From assembly GCA_002307275.1 (NCBI GenBank), contig DBTX01000063.1, forward strand, positions 1-24,047: a DNA stretch of 24,047 bases, read 5' to 3'. Both the position numbers and the translations under genes were made by a program. The notes under the pieces are model-generated. The model was not told where the DNA came from, did not search any database, and worked only from the letters and a program-made list of their open reading frames with translations. This DNA is from Hungateiclostridiaceae bacterium UBA1305 (lineage in GTDB: Bacteria; Bacillota; Clostridia; Acetivibrionales; DTU013). This document shows, piece by piece, positions 14,879 through 23,503 of the stretch; position 1 is the stretch's first letter, and every line of letters begins with the position of its first letter.

Positions 14879-17113
14879 ATGCCTGATAATGTATGGAGTG
14901 GCTTCAAACCGGGTGACTGGACTGATAATATTGATGTCCGAGATTTTATCATAAGAAATTATACCCCTTATGACGGTAATGAAGCCTTTTTAAGTGAAGC
15001 CAGCATAAATACGAGAAAATGTTGGAGCAAGTGCAAAAAGCTGCTCCGGGATGAGCTTCTCAACGGCGGCGTCCTCAACGTTGATACGAAAACAGTGGCC
15101 AATATTACAAGCCACGCTCCCGGCTATATCGATGAACAATATGAGATCATCAAGGGGCTCCAGACCGACAAGCCGCTTAAAAGGGCTATCATGCCGTTCG
15201 GCGGTATCCGAATGGTTCGTCAGTCCTGTGATGCTTACGGCTATAAATTACCTGACAAGTTCGAAGATATATTCAGCAATTATAGAAAAACTCACAATGA
15301 AGGGGTTTTCAACGTATACACACCCGAGATGAAAAAAGCGCGTAAATCGGGCGTCATCACGGGCTTGCCGGACGCCTACGGCAGAGGCCGCATCATTGGG
15401 GATTACAGGCGTGTCGCGCTATATGGTACGGACAGGCTTATCGCACAAAAGCAGCGGGACTTGCAGGACCTGCAGCAAAATGGCATGGAAGAGGAAACGA
15501 TCCGGCTGTCCGAGGAAGTGCATGAACAGATGAAAGCCCTCGGGGAACTCACGCAGATGGCCACCCAGTACGGCTTTGATATTACAAAACCCGCAGCAAC
15601 TGCACTTGAAGCTGTGCAATGGACTTACTTCGCATTTCTGGCATCCATAAAGGAAACCAATGGCGCTGCAAACTCGCTTGGGCGGGTTTCCACCTTCCTT
15701 GATATTTTTATTGAAAGGGATCTTTCAGCAGGCCTGATTAACGAATGCGGCGCCCAGGAGCTGATAGACCAGTTCGTGATCAAACTCAGGCTGATCAGGC
15801 ATCTGCGTACGCCCGAATATGATGAGCTCTTTGCCGGAGATCCTGTCTGGATCACGGAATCCCTTGGCGGTATTTGCACCGATGGCAGGCATATGGTGAC
15901 AAAAACCTCCTTCCGTTTCCTGCACACGCTGTTCAACCTGGGTCCCGCCCCCGAACCGAACCTCACGGTATTATGGTCTGTCGGGCTGCCTGAATCCTTT
16001 AAAAAATATTGTGCGATGGTATCCATGGTAACCAGTGCAATACAATATGAAAATGACGACCTCATGAGGCCTGAATTTCTTGACGACTATAGTATTTCCT
16101 GCTGTGTTTCAGCCATGAAAACAGGCAAAGATATGCAATTCTTCGGGGCCCGGTGCAATCTGCCAAAGCTGCTGCTCCTTGCATTGAACGGCGGCAGGGA
16201 TGAGCTGTCAGGTGATCAGGTCGCTCCTGCCAGTGAGCCCTATCTGGAAGAATATCTGGACTATAAAAAGGTGATGGCACGTTTCAGGCACTATCAAAAA
16301 TGGCTCACAGGACTTTATGTCAATACAATGAACTCCATCCATTACATGCATGACAAATATGCTTATGAAAGGCTCATGATGGCCCTGCATGACACACAGC
16401 CCGGCAGGTTCATGGCATTTGGCATCGCTGGGCTTTCAGTCCTGGCAGATTCCCTCAGCGCGATAAAGTACACCTATGTCAGGGCGATCCGGGACGAGCG
16501 CGGTCTTATCACTGATTTTGAAATCAAGGGATCTTTTCCACAGTTCGGAAACGATGATGACAGGGTCGACAGTCTGGCAGTCGAAGTCACAAAGAGCTTC
16601 CTGACGGATCTGAGAAAGCATAAAACCTACAGAAACGCGATCCATACACTTTCTATCCTTACAATTACATCAAATGTGGTTTACGGGAAGAAAACAGGCT
16701 CCACTCCGGACGGACGCAAGTTGGGAGAACCGTTCGCTCCCGGAGCGAATCCGATGCATGGCAGGGATAAGATGGGTGCGCTGGCAGCATTGAATTCTGT
16801 AGCCAAGATTCCGTACGAATACTGCCGCGACGGTATTTCACTGACACTTACCCTCGTGCCGAGATCTCTCGGAAGAGAACTCCATGCCAGGCTTGCGAAC
16901 CTTGCCGCCCTTCTTGACGGGTATTTTGCCCAAGGCGGTCATCATATCAATATCAATATCCTTGAAAGGGTCGTTCTGGAACAGGCCATGAAGGACCCCT
17001 ACAATTATCCGCAGCTTACGATAAGAGTATCCGGCTATGCCGTGAACTTCATCCGATTGAGTAAAAAGCAGCAGGAGGAAGTAATCGCACGCACCTTCCA
17101 CTCCGCGATGTAA
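14879..17113 (+). CDS. pflB: Formate C-acetyltransferase (pyruvate formate-lyase), glycyl-radical enzyme
   Basis: A 744-residue cytoplasmic enzyme converting pyruvate and CoA to acetyl-CoA and formate under anaerobic conditions. The active-site cysteine pair is Cys408-Cys409 in YSISCCVSAMKTGKDMQFFG, and the C-terminal radical site is Gly719 in TIRVSGYAVNFIRL. Length and motif spacing fit true PflB, not the glycerol- or choline-lyase relatives; GKKTGSTPDGRKLGEPFAPG is also typical. A longer frame starts at 14819, but that ATG is inside the terminator; the ATG at 14879 has AGAGGTG eight bases upstream. The activating enzyme gene (pflA), often next to pflB, is not in the window: the next gene is on the other strand. 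Formate made here can feed 10-formyl-tetrahydrofolate for purine synthesis, consistent with the ZTP switch upstream. Confidence 0.95.
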   Translation: MPDNVWSGFKPGDWTDNIDVRDFIIRNYTPYDGNEAFLSEASINTRKCWSKCKKLLRDELLNGGVLNVDTKTVANITSHAPGYIDEQYEIIKGLQTDKPLKRAIMPFGGIRMVRQSCDAYGYKLPDKFEDIFSNYRKTHNEGVFNVYTPEMKKARKSGVITGLPDAYGRGRIIGDYRRVALYGTDRLIAQKQRDLQDLQQNGMEEETIRLSEEVHEQMKALGELTQMATQYGFDITKPAATALEAVQWTYFAFLASIKETNGAANSLGRVSTFLDIFIERDLSAGLINECGAQELIDQFVIKLRLIRHLRTPEYDELFAGDPVWITESLGGICTDGRHMVTKTSFRFLHTLFNLGPAPEPNLTVLWSVGLPESFKKYCAMVSMVTSAIQYENDDLMRPEFLDDYSISCCVSAMKTGKDMQFFGARCNLPKLLLLALNGGRDELSGDQVAPASEPYLEEYLDYKKVMARFRHYQKWLTGLYVNTMNSIHYMHDKYAYERLMMALHDTQPGRFMAFGIAGLSVLADSLSAIKYTYVRAIRDERGLITDFEIKGSFPQFGNDDDRVDSLAVEVTKSFLTDLRKHKTYRNAIHTLSILTITSNVVYGKKTGSTPDGRKLGEPFAPGANPMHGRDKMGALAALNSVAKIPYEYCRDGISLTLTLVPRSLGRELHARLANLAALLDGYFAQGGHHININILERVVLEQAMKDPYNYPQLTIRVSGYAVNFIRLSKKQQEEVIARTFHSAM

Positions 17114-17220
17114 AGGAAGGTACGTATCCCCGTGCCCGCCTGTTTCGAATATTATAAAGTATGTGCAGCAAAGCTGATATGTCAAGGGGAGACAGGTACT
17201 CCCCTGTCACGGTCGTAAAC

Positions 17221-17271
17221 CAGAGGAACCGTCCCCTTGGTTACGGGTGTAGGCCCTTGGTTCACGGGTGT
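17221..17271. repeat. Dispersed repeat copy between pflB and the flavin reductase gene
   Basis: Holds one inverted core, GGAACCGTCCCC (17225-17236, one change from the main form), and a near-exact direct repeat of CCCTTGGTTACGGGTGT: 17234-17250 and 17254-17271, the second with one extra C. It ends one base from the flavin reductase stop codon at 17275-17273. The rest of the gap, 17114-17220, has overlapping GGGGAG/CTCCCC and GACAGG/CCTGTC pairings (17186-17208) that may help end the pflB transcript, but no good T-tract. Confidence 0.75.
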
Positions 17272-17272
17272 T

Positions 17273-17851
17273 TCATCTCTTGATGTCTTTCTTTTTGGCT
17301 ACAGAGTAGCCATAGAAGCCCAATTCCTCGCCAAGTGTCCAGTACTTGCCATGGGAATAACAGATGAGACCGGCTTTTTCCAGCAGCAGCTTACCCTCTT
17401 TATCCAGCAGTTCTTCATTGACATCAACGGCTACAACTTCTGCGATGAACATATCGTGAGAGCCAAGTTCCAGCCTGTTTTTCACAACACACTCCAACGA
17501 TACGGGAGATTCCTTAATGATCGGGACGTCAATAACCGAAGCTTTCTCTGCTGTCAATTTTGTTAGTTCGAACTTGTCAACATCCCTTCCTGATTTTACT
17601 CCGCACAGGTCTGTCGCATAAACCAGCTTCCTGGTCGTCAGATTCACTGCGAACTGCCCCTTATCTATGATAAGGCCGTGTGAATATCTTTCTTTCCTAA
17701 CCGATATCGAAACCATCGGAGGATCGGAATTGATCGTTCCGGCCCAAGCCAGCGTTATGATATTAGGCCGGCCTTCTGCATCAGCACATGTCACCATGAT
17801 GGCCGGTACAGGATTCAGCATTGTTGATGGTTTCCAAACTTGTTTACCCAT
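17273..17851 (-). CDS. Flavin reductase family protein (FMN-binding split barrel)
   Basis: A 192-residue protein of the flavin reductase-like/flavoredoxin family, which binds FMN in a split-barrel dimer and passes electrons between reduced nucleotides or ferredoxin-type donors and acceptors. Typical features are the opening STMLNPVPAIMVTCADAEGR, then NIITLAWAGTINSDPPMVSI, the RYSHGLIIDKGQFAVNL stretch and GLICYSHGKYWTLGE near the end. No cluster-binding cysteines or extra domains are seen, so its partner and true substrate cannot be named. The ATG at 17851 has GGAGG seven bases upstream. It is 82 bases downstream of the ABC permease gene on the same strand and could be cotranscribed with it. 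A repeat copy follows immediately after its stop. Confidence 0.9.
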   Translation of the reverse strand: MGKQVWKPSTMLNPVPAIMVTCADAEGRPNIITLAWAGTINSDPPMVSISVRKERYSHGLIIDKGQFAVNLTTRKLVYATDLCGVKSGRDVDKFELTKLTAEKASVIDVPIIKESPVSLECVVKNRLELGSHDMFIAEVVAVDVNEELLDKEGKLLLEKAGLICYSHGKYWTLGEELGFYGYSVAKKKDIKR

Positions 17852-17933
17852 ATGGTAACCTCCTTATTGGTCTGTTACATCCTAATTGATCCTTTTTATA
17901 CCTCAACTAATCTGTTACACCTCAATCGATCCG

Positions 17934-19616
17934 TTATGCCTCAAGCTCTCTATATTTGGATACTGCCACCGCGTACAGCGCCATAACTGCCAGAATACCT
18001 AAAATCACAGATACGACACCGACCGCTGCAAATACAAGCAATATTTCCACCTTTAATATCATCAAAACAAAAACTACAGCCCCAAGAACAAGCATGATCA
18101 GTAATGACAGCAGCATTCCCAATACACCGTTCATGTTCTGCTTCATCGCTTCCTGCTCACTGTTCCATACAAGCTTCGGGTGAAAAACATCAAGCAGAAG
18201 GCTAAGCGCAGTCATCGGAACAGCGCCGAGCAAGCCAACCAGACAGACTCCAAGGATTGAAGCGAGAGATTGGCCAAGGAACAGGTACATGACAATTCCA
18301 GTCACTACTACTCCCAATGCTGATATCAGATAACTCAGGATCAATTTGGCAGATACCTGCTGTTGTGCAGACACAGGAATCAGCTTGGTAATCCAGAAGG
18401 TCTTTCCTTCCCTTGACAAGGATGTCGAAGCAACCAGATTTACACCCGCCGTAAACAGCATCAGTCCCAGACCTGCGAGCAGAATATACGGCACTGCTTC
18501 AGGCTTGCCGATTATATTGAAAAGCTCCGTAGCGTCTTTGTCTCTCCCCTTTGTAAAAAACATTATCAAAATAATAAACGGCCCCATGATTGAACCGGTA
18601 AGCCCGTTCAATACATAAATAGGCGTTCGAATCAACAGCTTCCATTCTCGTTTCATAATAGCCAGAACGGGGCTGGAAAGCTTCCCATATTGTTTGTTCA
18701 TCTGGATCATACTCATGATCTTCTTCTTCCTGGTAACCTCCTGTCCTGCAAGTAGCGATTGGTAGAACACCTTGTTCGACAGCCATAGCAGCAGAACAAA
18801 CAGCAGGGCGCAGACAGCCAGGAAAAGCAGCAAATAGCCCAATCCGGCAAATCCACCTTCTGAAAGTGCCCGGGTAGCCCAGATACTTGGCGGAAAACTC
18901 CTGCCTATCAGATCGATCAGCCCTGTCTGACTGGCAAGCAGGTTATTTAAAAATTCCGAATTACTATTTTCAGGTACCTTCTGCATAAACATACTGAAAA
19001 CCATAGAAAGTATGAATATGGAGAAACCTCCTACGATTGCCATCAGGTCCTTATATCTTCTGAAATTGACGATCCTCATAAGCAGCATGATGACCAACGA
19101 AGCTATAGTCAGCGGCAGTGCAGGTGTAGCTGCCAATAACAGCAGGCCTTTGAGCCAGTAGAACAAGCCCTGTCCGGTCCCGATCCCGTAAATAATGAGG
19201 GGAGGCAGCAAAATCGGCACCGAAGTTAGATATTCATTCACTGTAACAACGGCAAATTTTCCTCCTATCACTTCATAGGGCTTAAGCGGGAGTGGTACGA
19301 GCGATTCAAGATCCTGCGAAAAGTAAAACGTACCCATGATGTAAAATAAACCAAAGAGCAGTATAACAAGCTGCGAGAATAAAAAGGAAATCGTCAGGAT
19401 AATTTCAGGCTGTTTCATGGCAGAGCCTGCAGCAAAGAGGCCCGACATCAACAACGTATACAACACAAGCAGCGGCAGAAATGCCAATGGAATAACTACG
19501 GCAATGAGTATCGGTTCCCAGAGCTTTTTCTTCTCCCTGGTGAACCTGTATTTGAGTGCCGAAACGCCGTAATTGACATTCAGCTGCATTTTTAAATAGG
19601 CTGTAAATGGTTTCAT
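17934..19616 (-). CDS. ABC transporter permease, ABC-2 exporter type
   Basis: A 560-residue, strongly hydrophobic protein with about a dozen predicted membrane segments spread over its length, without signal peptide or extracellular domain. The arrangement of two related halves joined by a cytoplasmic part (about residues 280-330, with KKKIMSMIQMNKQYGKLSSP) resembles the large ABC-2-type permeases known as putative ATP-binding cassette family (PF16949). Its ATG lies inside the stop region of the ATPase gene as ATGA, so the two are translationally coupled and form one exporter. The substrate is unknown; related systems export peptides, antibiotics or lipids, and nothing in the neighbourhood decides. 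The flavin reductase gene follows 82 bases later. Confidence 0.85.
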   Translation of the reverse strand: MKPFTAYLKMQLNVNYGVSALKYRFTREKKKLWEPILIAVVIPLAFLPLLVLYTLLMSGLFAAGSAMKQPEIILTISFLFSQLVILLFGLFYIMGTFYFSQDLESLVPLPLKPYEVIGGKFAVVTVNEYLTSVPILLPPLIIYGIGTGQGLFYWLKGLLLLAATPALPLTIASLVIMLLMRIVNFRRYKDLMAIVGGFSIFILSMVFSMFMQKVPENSNSEFLNNLLASQTGLIDLIGRSFPPSIWATRALSEGGFAGLGYLLLFLAVCALLFVLLLWLSNKVFYQSLLAGQEVTRKKKIMSMIQMNKQYGKLSSPVLAIMKREWKLLIRTPIYVLNGLTGSIMGPFIILIMFFTKGRDKDATELFNIIGKPEAVPYILLAGLGLMLFTAGVNLVASTSLSREGKTFWITKLIPVSAQQQVSAKLILSYLISALGVVVTGIVMYLFLGQSLASILGVCLVGLLGAVPMTALSLLLDVFHPKLVWNSEQEAMKQNMNGVLGMLLSLLIMLVLGAVVFVLMILKVEILLVFAAVGVVSVILGILAVMALYAVAVSKYRELEA

Positions 19617-20335
19617 TTTTCTGTCAACTCCAGGAAAATATTTTCGAGGGAGTCCTTGTTATCACCTTGTCTGAGTTCATCCATGGTACCGCTGGCTATG
19701 AGCCTTCCCCTATGAATGATTCCCATCCTGTCACAAAGCTTTTCCGCCACTTCAAGGATATGCGTAGAAAAGAACACGGTATTTCCCTTGTCACAGTGTT
19801 CTCTCATCTGCTCCTTCAGCAAATGTGCGGATTTTGGATCAAGCCCCACCATGGGTTCGTCAAGTATCCAGACGGAGGGATTGTGTATCAGTGCGCCTGT
19901 CAGCGCGATTTTCTGCTTCATTCCATGTGAATAGCTCTTGATCAGATCTGATGCGGCGTCATTCAGTTCAAACATGCCAAGATAATGTTCAATACGTTCT
20001 CTCCGCTGTTCAGCCGGCACCTGGTACACATCAGCCATGAAATTCAAATATTCAGTGCCTGTAAGCCTCTCATACAAATTAGGGTTGTCTGGTACATACC
20101 CGATGTTTTTCTTCGCATCAAGAGCGTTTTTGCGGATATCTGCGCCATTTATCCTGATGCTTCCTTCATCCGGATTCAGTAGTCCGATGATCATTTTGAT
20201 CGTTGTAGTCTTGCCTGCGCCGTTCGGACCCAGAAAGCCGAAAATTTCGCCCTCTGCGACTTTCAGGTTCAAATTGTCCACAGCCTTTACTGTTCCTTTG
20301 TTGTAGCTCTTTGATACGTTGCAGATCTCAATCAT
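19613..20335 (-). CDS. ABC transporter ATP-binding protein (ABC-2 exporter partner)
   Basis: A 240-residue ATPase with all core elements: Walker A GPNGAGKTTTIKM, signature SYSHGMKQKIALTGAL, Walker B SVWILDEPMVGLDP and the switch histidine in FFSTHILEVAEKL. At the Q-loop, where most ABC ATPases have glutamine, the sequence is IGYVPDNPNLYERLTGTEYL with Asp; I recall this as frequent in this exporter branch. The first in-frame ATG (20341) lies one base from GGAG, too near to work well; the second, at 20335, is seven bases away and is chosen. Overlap by ATGA with the permease gene shows they act together. The LCP-family gene ends 47 bases upstream, and the tandem repeat between them carries extra stop codons. 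Confidence 0.93.
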   Translation of the reverse strand: MIEICNVSKSYNKGTVKAVDNLNLKVAEGEIFGFLGPNGAGKTTTIKMIIGLLNPDEGSIRINGADIRKNALDAKKNIGYVPDNPNLYERLTGTEYLNFMADVYQVPAEQRRERIEHYLGMFELNDAASDLIKSYSHGMKQKIALTGALIHNPSVWILDEPMVGLDPKSAHLLKEQMREHCDKGNTVFFSTHILEVAEKLCDRMGIIHRGRLIASGTMDELRQGDNKDSLENIFLELTEK

Positions 20336-20355
20336 TTTCATACTCCTTCATTCTG

Positions 20356-20391
20356 GTCAAGTACTTTCTAGTCAAGTACTTTCTAGTCAAG
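20356..20391. repeat. 15-base tandem repeat over the end of the LCP gene
   Basis: GTCAAGTACTTTCTA occurs at 20356-20370 and 20371-20385, followed by a partial third copy starting at 20386. On the coding (minus) strand each full unit reads GTACTTGACTAG, so the gene's last codons and stop (Val-Leu-Asp-stop) are repeated in frame after the true stop. It lengthens the spacer to the ATPase gene in 15-base steps. Confidence 0.9.
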
Positions 20392-21441
20392 CACCATGTA
20401 GGAAGAACCGTTTATTCTTATAAGCTTTTCGCTGGTCAGGTTCTCGGTGGTTATTTCGTATTTATCCGTAATAATATACCTTGCCAATCCCATATATGTC
20501 TGTAATATATCTCCCAAACCAATACTGTGCTGAACATTTTTACCCATAATGTCGATCATGCCGGGGACTTTTCCGATGTTACCCAATGTTCCCTTCTGGC
20601 TCATCAGTGCTTTTATGAAATTCAACTGATTCTTTTTTCTCCCGACATCACCTATTTCAAGAAGGGTTCCATCCGCCCGGTATCCCTGCCTGAACCTGAC
20701 AAAGCCTTCTGCGTCTGTCCCGTCCAAATGCCGCATCCCCTTTTTAATATGTATGGCCAGATCCTGCGTGGGGTCATCATAATCCATATCGTATGGAACA
20801 TTGATATCTACTCCGCCAAGGTGGTTAATCAAAGCTCTGAAACCCTTTGTATTAACTTTTACGTAATCATCAATCGATATGCCGAATTTTTCATAGATTA
20901 CTTCCGCCAGAAAGCTTATAGGTCCTGAATTGGTAAACTTTCCTTTATACTCAATTTTACTTCCAATCGTATGTGTATAGTTAATTTTATATATGCCAGG
21001 CTCATTTACAAGATTCCTGGGAATCCTGGAGATGACATCCTGATTATACTCTATATAGACATCTCTGGGAATCATTATCAATTTCAAGGTTTTATTCTTT
21101 TGGTCGATGCTGGCGATACAGATAGTATCATATAAGTTGTTCAACTTGTCTTCACCGATGATCAGAACATTTTTCGTACCTTCTTCAACCAATTTGGAGG
21201 AGTACTGCTTTCCTGCTGTGAGTCTGGCCGCCTCCCCAACAGTTTGGGTACCAAGTTGCTGGTTCCCCTGCCCGAGTGCATCCGGCTGCTGTAAGGATGT
21301 GTTATTCTGCTGTTGATTTGTTGCGGGCTGCTGCGTATTTTCCGGAATAAAAACACCAGTCTCGCATGCAACCATCAGAAGTGCAATACCAATCAACGCG
21401 ACAACTGCTATCCATATCCATATTTTTTTATTAGCGGCCAT
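20383..21441 (-). CDS. LytR-CpsA-Psr (LCP) family cell-wall glycopolymer ligase
   Basis: A 352-residue membrane-anchored protein with a basic start and one hydrophobic segment (about residues 7-26), then a Gln/Asn-rich linker (about 34-66) and the extracellular LCP domain. Domain motifs are NVLIIGEDK, DTICIASIDQKNKTLKLIMI, PRDVYIEY with the conserved arginine, KINYTHTIG, VNTKGFRALINHLGGVDINV and GFVRFRQGYRADG, which hold the polyprenyl-pyrophosphate pocket. LCP enzymes move anionic glycopolymers such as teichoic acids from lipid carriers to peptidoglycan. GGGAGAG precedes the ATG at 21441. A cysteine at the end of the hydrophobic segment (LLMVAC) weakly resembles a lipobox, but the family normally keeps the anchor. 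The ABC exporter genes follow on the same strand. Confidence 0.9.
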   Translation of the reverse strand: MAANKKIWIWIAVVALIGIALLMVACETGVFIPENTQQPATNQQQNNTSLQQPDALGQGNQQLGTQTVGEAARLTAGKQYSSKLVEEGTKNVLIIGEDKLNNLYDTICIASIDQKNKTLKLIMIPRDVYIEYNQDVISRIPRNLVNEPGIYKINYTHTIGSKIEYKGKFTNSGPISFLAEVIYEKFGISIDDYVKVNTKGFRALINHLGGVDINVPYDMDYDDPTQDLAIHIKKGMRHLDGTDAEGFVRFRQGYRADGTLLEIGDVGRKKNQLNFIKALMSQKGTLGNIGKVPGMIDIMGKNVQHSIGLGDILQTYMGLARYIITDKYEITTENLTSEKLIRINGSSYMVLD

Positions 21442-21588
21442 TTAGTCTCTCCCAAATCCATAATGCATGTCCATTTTTTTACGTATACCATTATATTATA
21501 AAGATGAATTTGTTTGTATTCAAATATAAAATGTTAAAATTTATTAAATGTACTATTAATGGCCGTACTGATAAACTTTTAATTAAAA

Positions 21589-21660
21589 TTCAAAGGGGGG
21601 ACGGTTCTTGCTTTGAATTTAATCTATAAAATTCAAAGCAAGAACCGTCCCCCCTTTGAA
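21589..21660. repeat. Perfect palindromic repeat, 32-base arms, 8-base loop
   Basis: Arms at 21589-21620 and 21629-21660 are exactly complementary; the loop is AATCTATA. Each arm carries the core GGGGACGGTTCT (21597-21608 and, inverted, 21641-21652), flanked by TTCAAAG and CTTTGAA. It lies in the gap between the hydA stop and the LCP gene start, where it forms a very strong hairpin in any read-through transcript on either strand. The rest of the gap (21442-21588) is AT-rich, and no convincing promoter for the LCP gene was found in it. Confidence 0.95.
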
Positions 21661-21668
21661 AAATGATG

Positions 21669-21692
21669 GTGCATGAGAAGCTTCCCATGCAC
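21669..21692 (-). terminator. Likely intrinsic terminator of hydA
   Basis: GTGCATG and CATGCAC pair, extended by a wobble pair and two further pairs to an AGCT tetraloop, and followed on the minus strand by CATCATTTTTC. It begins 34 bases after the hydA stop, before the large palindrome. Confidence 0.7.
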
Positions 21693-21725
21693 TATCAATC
21701 TTCACTCATTATTGCAGTTGATTTT

Positions 21726-23477
21726 TTATCCTTTTGAAGGGTAATTCTCCCTTTGCATGTAATGCGTGTGGAGCAATTCATGTGCCTTATGACTTCCTGG
21801 ATGCTCAAAATACTCTTCATAGAGCTTTTTGACATTCTGGTTGTCCTGTGATTTTCTCAAAGGCAGGCTTTCATCCTCTTCATAAATCGCCTTGGCCCTC
21901 TCCGCTCTGATATCTATCCAGCTTCTGATCTGGGAAGGCACGATCGGCTGACCTCCGCCGTTTACGCAGCCGCCGGGGCAGGCCATTACTTCTACGAAAT
22001 GATATTGTGCCTCGCCACTCCTCATTTTTTCCATGAGTTTTCTTGCGTTTCCGGTTCCATGTGCAATAGCTGCCCTGATTGTCATACCGGCAACCTGAAG
22101 TGTAGCTTCCTTCACGCCTTCAACTCCTCTGACAGCTTCAAACTCAACCTTCTCAAGCGGTTTGCCTTCCAGCAGTTCCACAAGATACCTCAGTGCCGCT
22201 TCCATAACGCCGCCTGTTGCTCCGAATATTACCGCCGCACCGCTGGCTTCTCCCATCGGATCGTCAAAATGCCTCTCGGGCAGCTCGGTAAAGTCGATGC
22301 CGGCTTCCCTGATCATTCTGGCTATTTCCCTGGTGGTCAGTACCACATCGACATCCGGATAGCCTGTGCCGGAAAGTTCAGGGCGCTTAGCCTCGAATTT
22401 CTTAGCCGTACATGGCATTACGGATACAACAAATATTTTGGCCGGGTCGATTCCCATTTTCTTCGCATAATACGATTTCAGCACTGCGCCAAACATCTCA
22501 TGAGGCGATTTACAGGTAGACAGATTATCCAGGAATTCCGGGAAGTTATGCTCACAGAATTTGATCCATCCAGGGCTGCAGGAGGTTATCACAGGCAGCT
22601 TTCCTCCGGTTTTGATCCTTGTGACAAGCTCTGTGACCTCTTCCATGATCGTCAGGTCGGCAGCAGTATCCGTATCGAAAACCTTTGCAAATCCAAGACG
22701 CCTCAAGGAAGCAATCATATTGCTGGTTACCCTTGTCCCTATGGGCATCCCGAATTCTTCACCCAGAGCGACCCTTATCGCAGGAGCCGTCTGTACGACA
22801 ACGTGCAGATCCTTGTTGGCCAATGCCGCCCAAACTTTATCCGTATCATCCTTTTCTCTCAGTGCACCGACTGGACAAACTGCAATACATTGTCCGCAAT
22901 TAATACAAGGAACTTCCGCCAGCGATTTATTGAAAGCTGAACCGACAATAGTCTTGAAGCCTCTCTCATTGGTGTCTATTACAGCAACCTTTTGAATGTT
23001 TTTGCACATATTTACACAGCGTCTGCACAGTACACATTTGTTCGGATCTCTGACAATGGAAGGTGAAAGCTGATCGATCGGGTGCTTTCCCATCTCGCCT
23101 TCGAACCTTATTTCCTTGATATTCAGATCCTCGGTCAGCTTCTGCAATTCACAGTTTCTGCTTCTTACACAGGTCAGGCACTTCTTGTCGTGGTTTGAAA
23201 GAATCAGTTCCAGCGTAACCTTCCTGGCTTCTCTCACCTTTGGCGTCTGCGTGAATATCTCCAGGCCTTCAGAGACAGGATATACACATGCTGCCTGCAG
23301 GCTTCTGGCGCCTTTCACTTCAACAACACACATCCTGCAAGCGCCGATTTCATTAATGTCCTTCAGGAAGCAAAGTGTCGGTATATCAATATTGGCAAAC
23401 CTTGCAGCCTCCAAAACGGTATAATTATTGGGAACCTGTATCTTTCGAGTATCTATCGTCATATTGACCATTTCCAT
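21726..23477 (-). CDS. hydA: [FeFe] hydrogenase catalytic subunit HydA (multi-cluster, NAD(P)-linked type)
   Basis: A 583-residue hydrogenase that interconverts protons and H2. Domains in order: an N-terminal [2Fe-2S] domain (Cys36, 47, 50, 64), a His-Cys3 [4Fe-4S] site (His96, Cys100, 103, 109), two ferredoxin-type [4Fe-4S] clusters (Cys148-158 and Cys191-201), the H-cluster domain with TSCSPGW (Cys300), MPCTAKKFE (Cys356) and MACPGGCVNGGGQP (Cys500, Cys504), and a C-terminal small-subunit-like tail. This is the architecture of HydA/HndD in multimeric, often electron-bifurcating, hydrogenases using ferredoxin and NAD(P)H. The upstream gene on the same strand is the matching HydB-like subunit, which supports that type. 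GGAG lies nine bases before the ATG at 23477. The gap to hydB is filled by tandem repeats. Confidence 0.95.
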   Translation of the reverse strand: MEMVNMTIDTRKIQVPNNYTVLEAARFANIDIPTLCFLKDINEIGACRMCVVEVKGARSLQAACVYPVSEGLEIFTQTPKVREARKVTLELILSNHDKKCLTCVRSRNCELQKLTEDLNIKEIRFEGEMGKHPIDQLSPSIVRDPNKCVLCRRCVNMCKNIQKVAVIDTNERGFKTIVGSAFNKSLAEVPCINCGQCIAVCPVGALREKDDTDKVWAALANKDLHVVVQTAPAIRVALGEEFGMPIGTRVTSNMIASLRRLGFAKVFDTDTAADLTIMEEVTELVTRIKTGGKLPVITSCSPGWIKFCEHNFPEFLDNLSTCKSPHEMFGAVLKSYYAKKMGIDPAKIFVVSVMPCTAKKFEAKRPELSGTGYPDVDVVLTTREIARMIREAGIDFTELPERHFDDPMGEASGAAVIFGATGGVMEAALRYLVELLEGKPLEKVEFEAVRGVEGVKEATLQVAGMTIRAAIAHGTGNARKLMEKMRSGEAQYHFVEVMACPGGCVNGGGQPIVPSQIRSWIDIRAERAKAIYEEDESLPLRKSQDNQNVKKLYEEYFEHPGSHKAHELLHTHYMQRENYPSKG

Positions 23478-23503
23478 TTTTGCATTCTCCTTTCATATGG
23501 AAC

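Noticed and set aside
21360..21380. Lipoprotein-like LLMVAC at the end of the LCP membrane segment
   Set aside because: The residue three before the cysteine is Met and LCP proteins normally keep the N-terminal membrane anchor, so a lipoprotein call is not supported.
21999..22940. 313-codon open frame on the plus strand
   Set aside because: It lies wholly antisense to hydA, whose frame has all hydrogenase motifs. The product is rich in Cys, His and Arg with no family resemblance, and no ribosome binding site was seen.
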